From Pandoraea fibrosis (GTDB taxonomy: Bacteria > Pseudomonadota > Gammaproteobacteria > Burkholderiales > Burkholderiaceae): a stretch of 64,000 bases of DNA. The notes beneath the pieces are model-generated. The model did no database searches. It was given only the letters and a program-made list of their open reading frames with translations, and was not told where the DNA came from. Every line of letters starts with the position of its first letter. Within the stretch, counting starts at the first letter, position 1. Where the stretch lies: positions 3,410,001 to 3,474,000 of the forward strand of contig NZ_CP047385.1 in assembly GCF_000807775.2 (NCBI RefSeq), in the 5' to 3' direction. The translations under genes were made by a program, and so were the position numbers. Positions 56,601-63,569 of the stretch are shown here, piece by piece.

Positions 56601-56935
56601 CTGTGGCGGCGCAAGGGCGCACGTCGGTGCTCGTGAGTCCTACGATCGAGGTCGGTGGACGTTTCGACTGGCATGGCGTGACGGTGCGCCCGTATCTCTC
56701 GCTGGGGGCAAGCTTCACGTCCAAAGGCAATGCCAGCGTCGACGCCCAGCTCGTGCAGTTCCCCACGGCACCGTTTCAAATCACATCGTCGCAACCAACG
56801 GTGTACGGCAATCTGACGGCGGGCGTGGAACTCCTCTCGGCCAAGGGACTGGAGCTTCGGGCCGAGTACAGCCTGCGTCGGGCCGAAGCGCAGACGGTGC
56901 AAAGTGCTGCATTGCGTCTGGCGAAGCATTTCTGA
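50696..56935 (+). CDS. Large glycine-repeat autotransporter (type V secretion)
   Basis: The 2079-residue protein has a signal peptide with an extended basic N-region (cleavage after LFA at about residue 50), a very long passenger, a junction and autochaperone-like region (about 1560-1690) and a C-terminal autotransporter beta-barrel (about 1805-2079) ending LRLAKHF. The passenger has about twenty-two copies of a glycine-rich turn, consensus GILAQSVGGGGGNGG, spaced by short beta-strand segments, as in other parallel-beta-helix autotransporters. Such proteins act as surface adhesins or aggregation factors. Only an early CC pair (DGGCCFNNNG) is present. No protease triad was recognised. Repeats may cause copy-number variation. 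Confidence 0.93.
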   Translation: MGKAWGKQKNDTVGANAPGETHRRVQHRPPLRLRAIVGVTGLMLSGPLFAQSGPYILNYRGADGGCCFNNNGSDGQPATQDVEQTVSGLNIRATGSTAIFVDVSGGNGGNSSDLSSMSHWGGNGGYGRIADFVVRSSTVASTEQGIAVLSKGGDGGLYGYRSNGYGSGADGHFARLTIDNTRVTANGDGIAARSIGGNGQRSAIPQFPDANNERDAGNGGNAGQASVIMQGNSSVSVVGTNGAAVIAESLGGQGGFGDNESEWGGHAYSGRGGSADAAIVTVSDGTMTSDGQGMGGILARSVGGNGPKGVGSNVRAADGGNAGNVTVQNGAAITTSGNNAIGIAAYSIGGNGGDGGSGSWSFGHDGGAGGTPGSINIQNDGAITTRGLGSMGIFASVVGGTGGSGGEAGASGSGGSGGAGGATGALAVYVANASDAAIRTSGNSAPGMVAHAVGGGGGNASASSGEMVIGGGTGGSGGEGGNLHGLNSGVIATTGDQSGGMLVQSVGGGGGYGGDANAVGVIFSVATGGRGGPGGGGGHVSIEQMGDISTTGADSSGILVQSIGGGGGAGGSSTSAAVGVGLGLAVSHGGAGGGGGNGGEVYATLYDESTVTTSGVMSSGLVAQSLGGGGGNGGFASSSQITIAPDLGPGVWTATVSPHVTIGGSGGSGGNGGTVGVDTANLITTHGAKSYGVLAQSVGGGGGNGGNAAAPLRTTSIPSENTRFNISVGVTIGGTGGNGGNGDAVTVTNEGAGSIVTSGDHSVAVLAQSIGGGGGAGGTVQQETAQSFNATLGGPSNALGLLKQISDWLSSSTPKPSIAFGSLTLGVDVRVGGGGASGGNGAAVSVVNNGTVGTSGDAAAAIVAQSVGGGGGNGGTATSTSVSSLMSSIDALYGTVTGKVANYFQVSPNVGSNVAVGGNGGSGGNGGAVSVTNTHHLYTQGYAAPAIVAQSIGGGGGAGVSTTQSLDVLLHNWAPKEAPAILGEINRIVDLLGSNLASAQHNVNVSVGSKGGTDGDGGAVTVNAGDSRSDIRTQGDSAPAILAQSVASGGGYAAASNYTFGPSSFSATSGPALSLNLGAEFGFSTTHTGTPGTVQVTNGGDIGTQGNDSTGILAQSVSGGGGTATLGLTAGTSTTLAKDATRTQPSIQLGSTLTNGIGTLQASGGSVTVLNTGTIATGGVLSHGILAQSVSGGGGAGSLTTSALAGTLIDGPAVTLGAVASSGDGIRADAGNVNVNVGDGKTLVNQIASSISTNGALSFGVLAQSVGGGGGYLALTSGNAAMSLSLSDLTLGATGGAGGKGGAVTTTLGGNALIRTSGQDAHGIVAQSVGGGGGIAGLTTAPGQVSLNTASNTAGGANVNDGGAVNVNVIGQVQTSGNGAAGVLAQSVGNGGGIAGDLSSLNFGNVPVTYASVTTNAGSGAGGNVDVYVGGRINTTGANAPGILAMSLGGGGVLSDSGILIKSAAYRQGNAGGAVSVGLIQGASVSAMGEGSPAIAAFSLGSGDSNGGHPDASPMTISVANGASVAANATSGIGVLAVNTGTVSIDNAGSVTAKTAIKTLSRTVVNNTGLVQGDVQLGSGSVFNNHIGGELRSGAVLTVDTLNNAGVLSPGGPRSYITTVLTGSLQETGTYAPDVDFTNGRSDLLSVTGASSYDGNVVPILHNPVKDIWLNIAHFDTVPSTSTTTVLSPAIAFSFRSKDAKGGTSDPMVAVDANFRPQGVPLNTNQSSFADYLQNLWQLGRLDAGPLFQPLVSATNASLYKKTLDTMAASASLMRAGSRGNESYDFLNRLMSCPQFVNAGTRMTEGSCVWGRVIGTRSDRYDTADDSGFRSQQLTWQFGAQKEFVPDWFVGGSASYVVTHAHSSDQSLQVSSDGFRGGLTLKHQMGPWQVALAVLGGFESGTQNRTIDYPEAFAVATSRPDAYFVGARTRLSYQLNYAGWYVKPYADVDVIYDRTGAYRESGGGVFDLAVAAQGRTSVLVSPTIEVGGRFDWHGVTVRPYLSLGASFTSKGNASVDAQLVQFPTAPFQITSSQPTVYGNLTAGVELLSAKGLELRAEYSLRRAEAQTVQSAALRLAKHF

Positions 56936-57278
56936 CCTGACTTGCTGAAGTCATCGTTTCTCCATCAAGCAGCCATGATGCATGACGGCTTTAACGGGGA
57001 GGCATAGGAAGATCGGGAGTCGCGTGCGGAGGTGGCGCGCTTTGTTCATTAACCTCTGGACGTTGTTGGCCGGGATCGAGGCACGTAATATTTTCCGTTC
57101 ATTTCCCAAATGTGAGCCGGCATCGGACGCCAAAGAGAAAAGTGCCACAGTCGGCGGTCCGTTTCAGCAATCGTGCGGCTTTGCATCGCGATAGCGTGTG
57201 TCCTCTTTTTTGCTGCGAATACGGTGCCTTCCGAGAACGCGAAGGCATATCGTGGCAGAACCTATGGAGTCACGTCGA
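56936..57278. other. Gene-poor stretch before the deaminase-type protein gene
   Basis: These 343 bases contain a good sigma-70-like promoter (57063-57091) and no firm gene. A signal-peptide-like 84-codon frame (57173-57427) overlaps the start of the next gene in another frame and is not accepted. Confidence 0.55.
57063..57091 (+). promoter_or_regulatory. Sigma-70-like promoter before the deaminase-type protein gene
   Basis: TTGTTG (57063-57068) and TAATAT (57086-57091) are separated by 17 bases, close to the consensus -35 and -10. Transcription would begin near 57098, giving a leader of about 180 bases to the ATG at 57279, in an AT-enriched spot. Confidence 0.5.
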
Positions 57279-60200
57279 ATGACACGATTGCATTCTGCAA
57301 CGCCACACCACACCCACCGCTATGTAGCTCACGCGCGCGACGCGAGACGGAGCAACATGCATCAAGCTTTTGTCGAGGACTGGCGTGCCAGTATGTCGCT
57401 GCCGCGCCGTGCACATCTTCACATTAGCCATTCGCGCACGCCTCGTAGTTCAACGCCGAGCGAGACGCCGGTGCCCGCGTCCGCACTTGCATCTGGCAAC
57501 ACAACCCATCGCGAAAGCTCCCAGGCCGCCTTTGCGCTGAGTCTGCTGACAGTGGTTTGTGCAGCGGGTGTGGCAAGTGCGGCCGTCGTCCCCGGGGCGT
57601 CCGGCACTTCGGCCAATGCACTGCGCTCGATCAGTCGCAGAAGTGTGACTAACGAGGTGCCTGCCGTAGCGGCACCGGTCGGGCTGTCGCATTCGGAAAC
57701 GCTCGCCGGCCTGTATGCGTTGCTGCGCGTGTGGCCGTCCCATCCCGGTGGCGAAGGCGTCCTGGAACAGTGCCTGCCAGACCATCGGACACGATCGGTC
57801 GGCGCAACGGCGGTGCCGGTGGGTGGCAACGAAGCGTTAAGAGCGGGACTGACTGCCTATCGCGACGATATTCAGCGTGCTGTCGTCAGCCTGATCCGAG
57901 AGGCCGTCGCGGCTTCGGACGCAAACACGCGTGCGGCCTTTGCCGAGGCCGATATTCTGATGCCCAGCCGCAAGTTGTTGATCGTTGAACACGCAACGGC
58001 GTTGGGCTTGCCGCCGAAAGTCAAGGTCTACGACGCGTCGCACGCCATCTCGCTCCACCTGCGAAATGAGGAGGGCCGATGGCAAGAGTTTGCACTCTCG
58101 CTCGCCTACGAGGCGCCAGCGCTCATCACACCCGTGACGGGCGACTGGCCACATGGCCAGATCAAGGACCGCTGGACCGCCGAGACGTATGGCCCCGTGT
58201 TCTGGGGCGAGCGCTGGGCGTCGATCGAGTCGAGCATCGGCGAAAAAGATAAGATCATCTTCACAATCGAACGCAATGGGGCATCGATCTCACCCGGTTG
58301 GCCGTCTCCCGAATCGTCGGTGCTCGACTCGCCGGACATGGAGGAGGTTGCCGAGCTACTGCTCGAGACCGTACTGAAACGCTCTCCTCGAGACCGCCGC
58401 GAGGTGCGGGGAGAGTCTCCCATGCCACGGTCTCGGCGGGACGCGATTTCCGACAGCGACGGGGCGAGGGCGTTGGCTTCCCGACTCTCCATGACGGGGC
58501 TCAAGTGTCTCGCTGCCGTGGTCCAAGCCGACAAACTTCATCAGGACGCCATTTCCCTGTTGTCGCGCCTTTGGCCGGATGCCCCCGCAGAGGCGCACAC
58601 ACAATCCCTTGCACAGGTACCGCAAGAGGCGGCCCCGCAGGCACCAACGCTACCGGACGTCATCCACCATGAAGCATTCGACGGGCCCTATGGTCGAGGC
58701 GTGACGTGGTCGTTGCCACCGGATGTCTACGTCGAATACCTCCCGGACCGGGCACAGAACGGCGTGAAAGTGTTTTCCATCGACGGTGAGCTATACGGTG
58801 CGTCGGTGGCGCATACGCGCAAACATGCCTCCGATCTTCGGCCACTCAAGGACATGCGCGCCGCCTTGGGGCCGGAATCGCTGTGCCGTATCTCGCGCGG
58901 CATCGGGGCCGATGTCGATGGCATGTGTCTCGAATGTCATGGAGAACACGAAGGCGAAATCTCGGTCACGGAGCAGGGCGCAACGCTCGCGCAGCACCAG
59001 GCGTTGGAAGCGTCGCCAATCGTGCGCCTGCGTGTCGCGATCTATTCACGCCCGTTTTCCACCGCAGACGGCAGTCTTGCGTTCTTCGCGTTTGGACGTC
59101 TTGGGCATTTCGACGAAGCGGGAGTGCCGCGCGTGTCCGAGCACTCGCCCGTTGTCGAGTCGTCGGTCTACCCCCCCGAGCTGTATGGCGAGATGACGTA
59201 TTACGAGCAGGCGACGACGGAGGGCCCGGTCGGTGGTCGGCGCGTGAGACTGACGCTCGGCGACATGCACATCTCGGTGCCGTTCGGCACCTACCGTGAC
59301 AGACGCGGCACGCTGCACGGCGTGGTGCAACTCTCGCACGTCATCTACTACCGTTTCACGATGCCGGCGGGGGAGAACGTACGAGTCACCCACGGGGTAC
59401 ATCTACACCGGCGCGACGCGGAGCATCGCGATATCCGGGCCTATCGCACCGCGCAGAATCATCGAGCGGCAGCGGAAAATGCCATCGTGCTGCCGTCGAT
59501 CACCTACGGTGAAGGGCGCACGCTGCTGCAGTTGTATCTCAAGATCTGGCAGCAGTCACCCTCGCCAGCAGATGTGTGGCGAGGACTCGAGGACATTTCG
59601 TTGTCCGTGGTCGAGGCAAGGCGGGCGATTCACTCGCTTACGCAAGCCATTGAGCACCAGGTGACGGCGTCCAGAACGCCCCCCGCATCGCCGGGCGCAA
59701 GCGTGTCCTCGCCACCGCCGGACGTCGATACGATATTGATGCCGATGTTCAATCGGCTCTGGCGTCATTGGCAGCAGTATCCTGCACAGGCCGACGCGTT
59801 CATCAATGCGATTTCGCGGGACTTCGTCTCGCGCCCGGCACCGCTCGCCGTCTGGTCGCAGTTGCCGTTCGTCGGCGATGTACAGACCACGCGCGACGTG
59901 CTGTCGATGTTCGAGAACCTCTTTCCCGGCATGGAGGATTTACAGGGACTCGTGAGAGGCTCAGCGCGCGCGGCGCGCGATGTCGGCGATCAAATGCGGG
60001 AAGTTTCGGGCAGCGCAAACATCGCCGTCGCGGAGGTGACGCTTGCCGATGGCACCCGCAAGCTCTACTACTGTATGTCCGGGCTTCAACGCAGGGCATT
60101 GCGCACGCACCCAACGTCTGTGCCGACCGTGGACGCGGGCCGAGCATACAAGCAGCGGCAAGAGAACGTCATCAGTCAACGGCGTCAATCCCCGAGCACG

Positions 60201-60611
60201 GGGAGGGACGGTATGTTCACCGAGCCGCCCCATCTGCGCTTTATGGTGGCCGATGCCGACCTGCCGACGTACAGCGGCGCGACGAATGAACCGCAGGCCC
60301 GCACGCTCGACACGGAGCGAATGATTTTGGCGCAGATTTATGCGGATCATCCGGCGGGTAGCAACGTCATTCGCTCGATCGTGCTTTGCTCACGTATGCC
60401 GTTTTGCGACTCTTGTGCGATTAATCTCGCCATGGTCCCGTATCACTATCCCGACGCCGAACTACGCTTCTACTATGTGGCCCCAGCGCCGCGCGGTCGC
60501 CGGGCCGGCGAGGGCTCAGCCTCCGACGGGGCTTCTCCAACCATGGCGACAGCCCGTGCGCGAGGGCGTATGCGTGCTGATGCGGGTCAACCGGCACCCG
60601 ACAGCCCATAA
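57279..60611 (+). CDS. Large protein with C-terminal deaminase-like (BURPS668_1122-type) toxin domain
   Basis: The roughly 1110-residue protein has a short basic, His-rich N-terminus, a hydrophobic segment near residues 85-105 (ALSLLTVVCAAGVASAAVV), then about 800 residues of unrecognised sequence including CLECHGEHEGE (Cys550/Cys553). The C-terminal part (about 910-1075) has SANIAVAEVTLADGTRKLYY, then DTERMILAQI with candidate catalytic Glu1013, and MPFCDSC with zinc-ligand cysteines 1043 and 1046, followed by YHYPDAELRFYY. This order matches the Toxin-deaminase family (nucleic-acid deaminase superfamily, polymorphic toxins). It may be a secreted effector. No immunity gene is obvious. ATG at 57279 has GGAG nine bases upstream; ATG at 57357, with GGAG five bases upstream, is equally possible. 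Confidence 0.72.
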   Translation: MTRLHSATPHHTHRYVAHARDARRSNMHQAFVEDWRASMSLPRRAHLHISHSRTPRSSTPSETPVPASALASGNTTHRESSQAAFALSLLTVVCAAGVASAAVVPGASGTSANALRSISRRSVTNEVPAVAAPVGLSHSETLAGLYALLRVWPSHPGGEGVLEQCLPDHRTRSVGATAVPVGGNEALRAGLTAYRDDIQRAVVSLIREAVAASDANTRAAFAEADILMPSRKLLIVEHATALGLPPKVKVYDASHAISLHLRNEEGRWQEFALSLAYEAPALITPVTGDWPHGQIKDRWTAETYGPVFWGERWASIESSIGEKDKIIFTIERNGASISPGWPSPESSVLDSPDMEEVAELLLETVLKRSPRDRREVRGESPMPRSRRDAISDSDGARALASRLSMTGLKCLAAVVQADKLHQDAISLLSRLWPDAPAEAHTQSLAQVPQEAAPQAPTLPDVIHHEAFDGPYGRGVTWSLPPDVYVEYLPDRAQNGVKVFSIDGELYGASVAHTRKHASDLRPLKDMRAALGPESLCRISRGIGADVDGMCLECHGEHEGEISVTEQGATLAQHQALEASPIVRLRVAIYSRPFSTADGSLAFFAFGRLGHFDEAGVPRVSEHSPVVESSVYPPELYGEMTYYEQATTEGPVGGRRVRLTLGDMHISVPFGTYRDRRGTLHGVVQLSHVIYYRFTMPAGENVRVTHGVHLHRRDAEHRDIRAYRTAQNHRAAAENAIVLPSITYGEGRTLLQLYLKIWQQSPSPADVWRGLEDISLSVVEARRAIHSLTQAIEHQVTASRTPPASPGASVSSPPPDVDTILMPMFNRLWRHWQQYPAQADAFINAISRDFVSRPAPLAVWSQLPFVGDVQTTRDVLSMFENLFPGMEDLQGLVRGSARAARDVGDQMREVSGSANIAVAEVTLADGTRKLYYCMSGLQRRALRTHPTSVPTVDAGRAYKQRQENVISQRRQSPSTGRDGMFTEPPHLRFMVADADLPTYSGATNEPQARTLDTERMILAQIYADHPAGSNVIRSIVLCSRMPFCDSCAINLAMVPYHYPDAELRFYYVAPAPRGRRAGEGSASDGASPTMATARARGRMRADAGQPAPDSP

Positions 60612-60758
60612 ACAGGACGCCTGATCGTTTTTCCCCTATATTGACCGATCTCGACGTCGATCCCGGCGTCTGATCATCACGACCCGCACCGTCGTTCGCC
60701 TCATCAAAGTGAGTGGCGGCGCGGGCACTGTGCCAAGGGGCAAAGGAACGATGCACGC

Positions 60759-62498
60759 ATGACCGCGCCTGAATCCTCCTCGCGCGAGCCGGCCATCGGG
60801 CTGGGCAGCGCGGCGCGCGATCTTTACCGCGCGCTGTGGCGTCACGCCAGTGGTGTACGGACACATTTGCTAGGCGCCGCCGGATTGCTGTCGGCCGCAC
60901 AACTGCTGCGTCTCACCATGCCGTGGCTGGCTGCGCAGGCCATCAATGCGCTTCAGCAAGCCGACATGGCCAGCGCGGGCCGCTGGATCGTCTACCTCGT
61001 CGGCATCTATTTGTTGTCATGGATGCTCCACGGCCCGGGCCGGATTCTGGAGCGAAATGTCGGCGTACGTGTGCGTGTCCGGCTGGCCGACGAACTCTAT
61101 GCACGCATTGCCGCCGCGCCGCTGGCGTGGCGCGACGGTCGACATTCCGGCGAGTTGCAGCATCGTGTGGTGCAAGCCAGCCGCGCGTTGTCGGACTTCG
61201 CACAGAATCAGTTCGGCTATCTGCAAAGCGCGTTCAATTTCGTCGGGCCGCTGGTGGCGCTGGCACTGCTTTCGCGCACGAGCGGTGTGATCGCCGTGAC
61301 GGGATATGTCGTCATCGCGCTCATCATCTTGCGCTTTGATCGCGTGCTGATGCAGCTCGCGCGAGCCGAGAACGATGCGGAGCGCCGCTACGCGGCCGCG
61401 TTGCTCGATTTCGTCGGCAACGCCGGCACCGTCATTGGCCTGCGGCTTCAGGCGGCGTCGCGCAAGGTGCTCGGGCGTCGAATGGACGCGGTGATGGTGC
61501 CGCTGCGTCGTACCGTGACGGTCAACGAAGGTAAATGGTTCGCCGTCGACATTCTCGGCATGGGACTGACGTGGATTCTGGTCGTCGTCTACGTGTTGCA
61601 GTCGCGTGCGCCAGGGCAGGCCGTGCTGCTCGGCACGGTGTTCATGATCTATCAGTACGCGCAACAGGCGGCGACGGTGGTGGGTGCCATGGCCTCCAAT
61701 TTTCAGAGCTTCGCTCGCATGCATACGGATTACGGCAGTGCCGAGCCGATCTGGTCGGCGCCCGGCGACCCCGACGCCGTCGTGCCCGCGATCGAGCCCG
61801 AGGCGCCGTGGCAGACGCTCGCGTTGCGTGGCGTCACCTGGCATTACGCCGACGATGCCCGCGGGGGGCTGCATGGTGTCGATCTCGTACTCAAACGGGG
61901 GGCGCGAGTGGCGCTCGTCGGGCCGAGTGGGGGCGGAAAGAGCACATTGCTGCGCACGCTTGCCGGTCTCTACTTGCCGCAGCAAGGCGAGTTGTTGCGC
62001 GACGGCGCCCCGGCGGATTGGGCCGATCTGCGCACGCTGGCGACATTGATCCCGCAAGAGGCGGAAGTGTTCGAGGCGAGCGTGGAGGAAAACCTGACGT
62101 TCGGCGAGCCGGCCGACGCGCAATCGCTGCACGCGGCCGTGCACGCCGGCGTGTTCGACGACGTACTCGAGCACTTGCCTGACGGATTGGCGAGCGCACT
62201 CAATGAGCGTGGGGGCAACCTCTCGGGTGGTCAGCGTCAGCGACTGGCATTGGCGCGCGGAGCGCTGGCGTCGCAGGGCAGTTCGCTATTGCTTCTCGAC
62301 GAGCCAACCAGCGCGCTCGATCCGCTGGCCGAGGCAAGGGTGTTCGACCGCATGTATGCGGCATTCCCGACAGCGTGCATTGTCGCCTCGGTCCACCGTC
62401 CGAGTCTGCTCGAACGGTTCGATACGCTTGTCGTGATGGAGGGCGGTCGGGTGGTGGATGCCGGTCCGCGCGAGGAGGTGCTGGCACGACGGACTTAG
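60759..62498 (+). CDS. ABC transporter, fused membrane and ATPase domains (exporter half-transporter)
   Basis: The 579-residue protein has an N-terminal six-helix exporter domain (first helix near LLSAAQLLRLTMPWLAAQAIN) and a C-terminal ATPase with Walker A GPSGGGKST, Q-loop TLIPQEAEVF, signature LSGGQRQRLALARGAL, Walker B LLLLDEPTSALD and H-loop ASVHRPSLL. It should work as a homodimer exporting a hydrophobic compound or peptide. The substrate is unknown. It follows the deaminase-type gene by 147 bases on the same strand but a direct link is not shown. Its stop overlaps the convergent LysR stop. Confidence 0.9.
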   Translation: MTAPESSSREPAIGLGSAARDLYRALWRHASGVRTHLLGAAGLLSAAQLLRLTMPWLAAQAINALQQADMASAGRWIVYLVGIYLLSWMLHGPGRILERNVGVRVRVRLADELYARIAAAPLAWRDGRHSGELQHRVVQASRALSDFAQNQFGYLQSAFNFVGPLVALALLSRTSGVIAVTGYVVIALIILRFDRVLMQLARAENDAERRYAAALLDFVGNAGTVIGLRLQAASRKVLGRRMDAVMVPLRRTVTVNEGKWFAVDILGMGLTWILVVVYVLQSRAPGQAVLLGTVFMIYQYAQQAATVVGAMASNFQSFARMHTDYGSAEPIWSAPGDPDAVVPAIEPEAPWQTLALRGVTWHYADDARGGLHGVDLVLKRGARVALVGPSGGGKSTLLRTLAGLYLPQQGELLRDGAPADWADLRTLATLIPQEAEVFEASVEENLTFGEPADAQSLHAAVHAGVFDDVLEHLPDGLASALNERGGNLSGGQRQRLALARGALASQGSSLLLLDEPTSALDPLAEARVFDRMYAAFPTACIVASVHRPSLLERFDTLVVMEGGRVVDAGPREEVLARRT

Positions 62499-63406
62499 CC
62501 GGCGTCGCCCTGATATCCGGCGACCAGCGCATCGAGCAGATGGCGCACCGCTGGCACCATGCCACGCCGCGTCGGAAAGATGGCGTGCACGACGCCTGGC
62601 GTCGTGGACAGCGCAGGCAGCAGCCGGACCAGGCGTCCGGTGCGAATGTCGTCTTGGACGAATTCGCCGGGCAGTAACGCCACACCAACCCCCATCATTG
62701 CCGCGGTGCGCAGGCTGGCGAGATCATCCGTCGCCAGCCTGGGTTTGTGTGCCATCGACATCGCCTGTCCATCATTCCCCACCAGATGCCACGCATACCG
62801 TTCGGACTTGTCGGCCATCGCGAGCGTTGGCCAGTCGCTAAGCGTGTGAAGTGAAGTGGGCACGCCATGTCGGGCAACCAACGCCGGACTGGCCACCAGA
62901 ATCAGCGCAGACAATCCGAGCTGACGAACCGCGAGGTCCGTGTCGTCCAGCGGCGCAAGCCTGACGCGAATCGCGAAATCCAATCCTTCCTCGACGACGT
63001 CCACGCGACGATTGGTCGCGTCGATCAGTACTTGCACCTGCGGGTGTGCCTGCGTGAATCTGGCGACCATCTCGGCAACCCCTGAGCTTAGCAATCCCAG
63101 CGGGCAACTGATGCGCACGGTGCCTTGTGGTTGACTCCGAGTCCGGTCGACAAGCTCACGGGCCGCTCGAGATTCCGCGACAAGCGCCAGGCAGTGCTGA
63201 TGGAACTGCCGCCCGGTTTCCGTGAGCGACAGACGCCGACTGGTGCGGTTCAGCAGTCGCACACCCAGTTCCTCCTCCAACGCCCGAACGCGCCGGCTCA
63301 GCTTCGATGTCTGAAGCCCCAGACTGCGCGCCGCCGCCGTGAAGCTGCCGCGTTCCACCACTTCGGCGAAGAGCCGGAGGTCATTGAGATCGGAGATGGC
63401 ATCCAT
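62495..63406 (-). CDS. LysR-type transcriptional regulator (divergent from pirin gene)
   Basis: The 303-residue protein has the LysR HTH (LNDLRLFAEVVERGSFTAAARSLGLQTSKLSRRVRALEEELG) and the effector region of the CrgA/AaeR-like group (GTVRISCPLGLLSSGVAEMVARFTQAHPQVQVLID). It starts 163 bases from the divergent pirin gene, a common arrangement in which the LysR protein controls the pirin. It ends overlapping the ABC exporter stop by four bases. Confidence 0.92.
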   Translation of the reverse strand: MDAISDLNDLRLFAEVVERGSFTAAARSLGLQTSKLSRRVRALEEELGVRLLNRTSRRLSLTETGRQFHQHCLALVAESRAARELVDRTRSQPQGTVRISCPLGLLSSGVAEMVARFTQAHPQVQVLIDATNRRVDVVEEGLDFAIRVRLAPLDDTDLAVRQLGLSALILVASPALVARHGVPTSLHTLSDWPTLAMADKSERYAWHLVGNDGQAMSMAHKPRLATDDLASLRTAAMMGVGVALLPGEFVQDDIRTGRLVRLLPALSTTPGVVHAIFPTRRGMVPAVRHLLDALVAGYQGDAG

Positions 63407-63569
63407 GAGATTTGGGGCAAAGGAGACATTCGTATCGTTCTACAGGAAGCAATGATGCTTTGCAATTGTGGAGATATGCAGGCAATCGTTGCTTGAATAG
63501 CATGTGTCCACTGCCTAAGGCCTGCACTGAACCTCGTGAAAGCCCCACAGGCGAACCAAGGAGTCAGAC

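Noticed and set aside
55232..56929. A 565-codon antisense frame over the autotransporter barrel
   Set aside because: Codon choice is poor, no motif is present, and the sense frame encodes a clear beta-barrel ending in Phe.
58926..58940. CxxCH haem-c motif in the deaminase-type protein
   Set aside because: A single CLECH without a cytochrome fold, clear signal peptide or Met ligand; a metal knuckle or chance is more likely.
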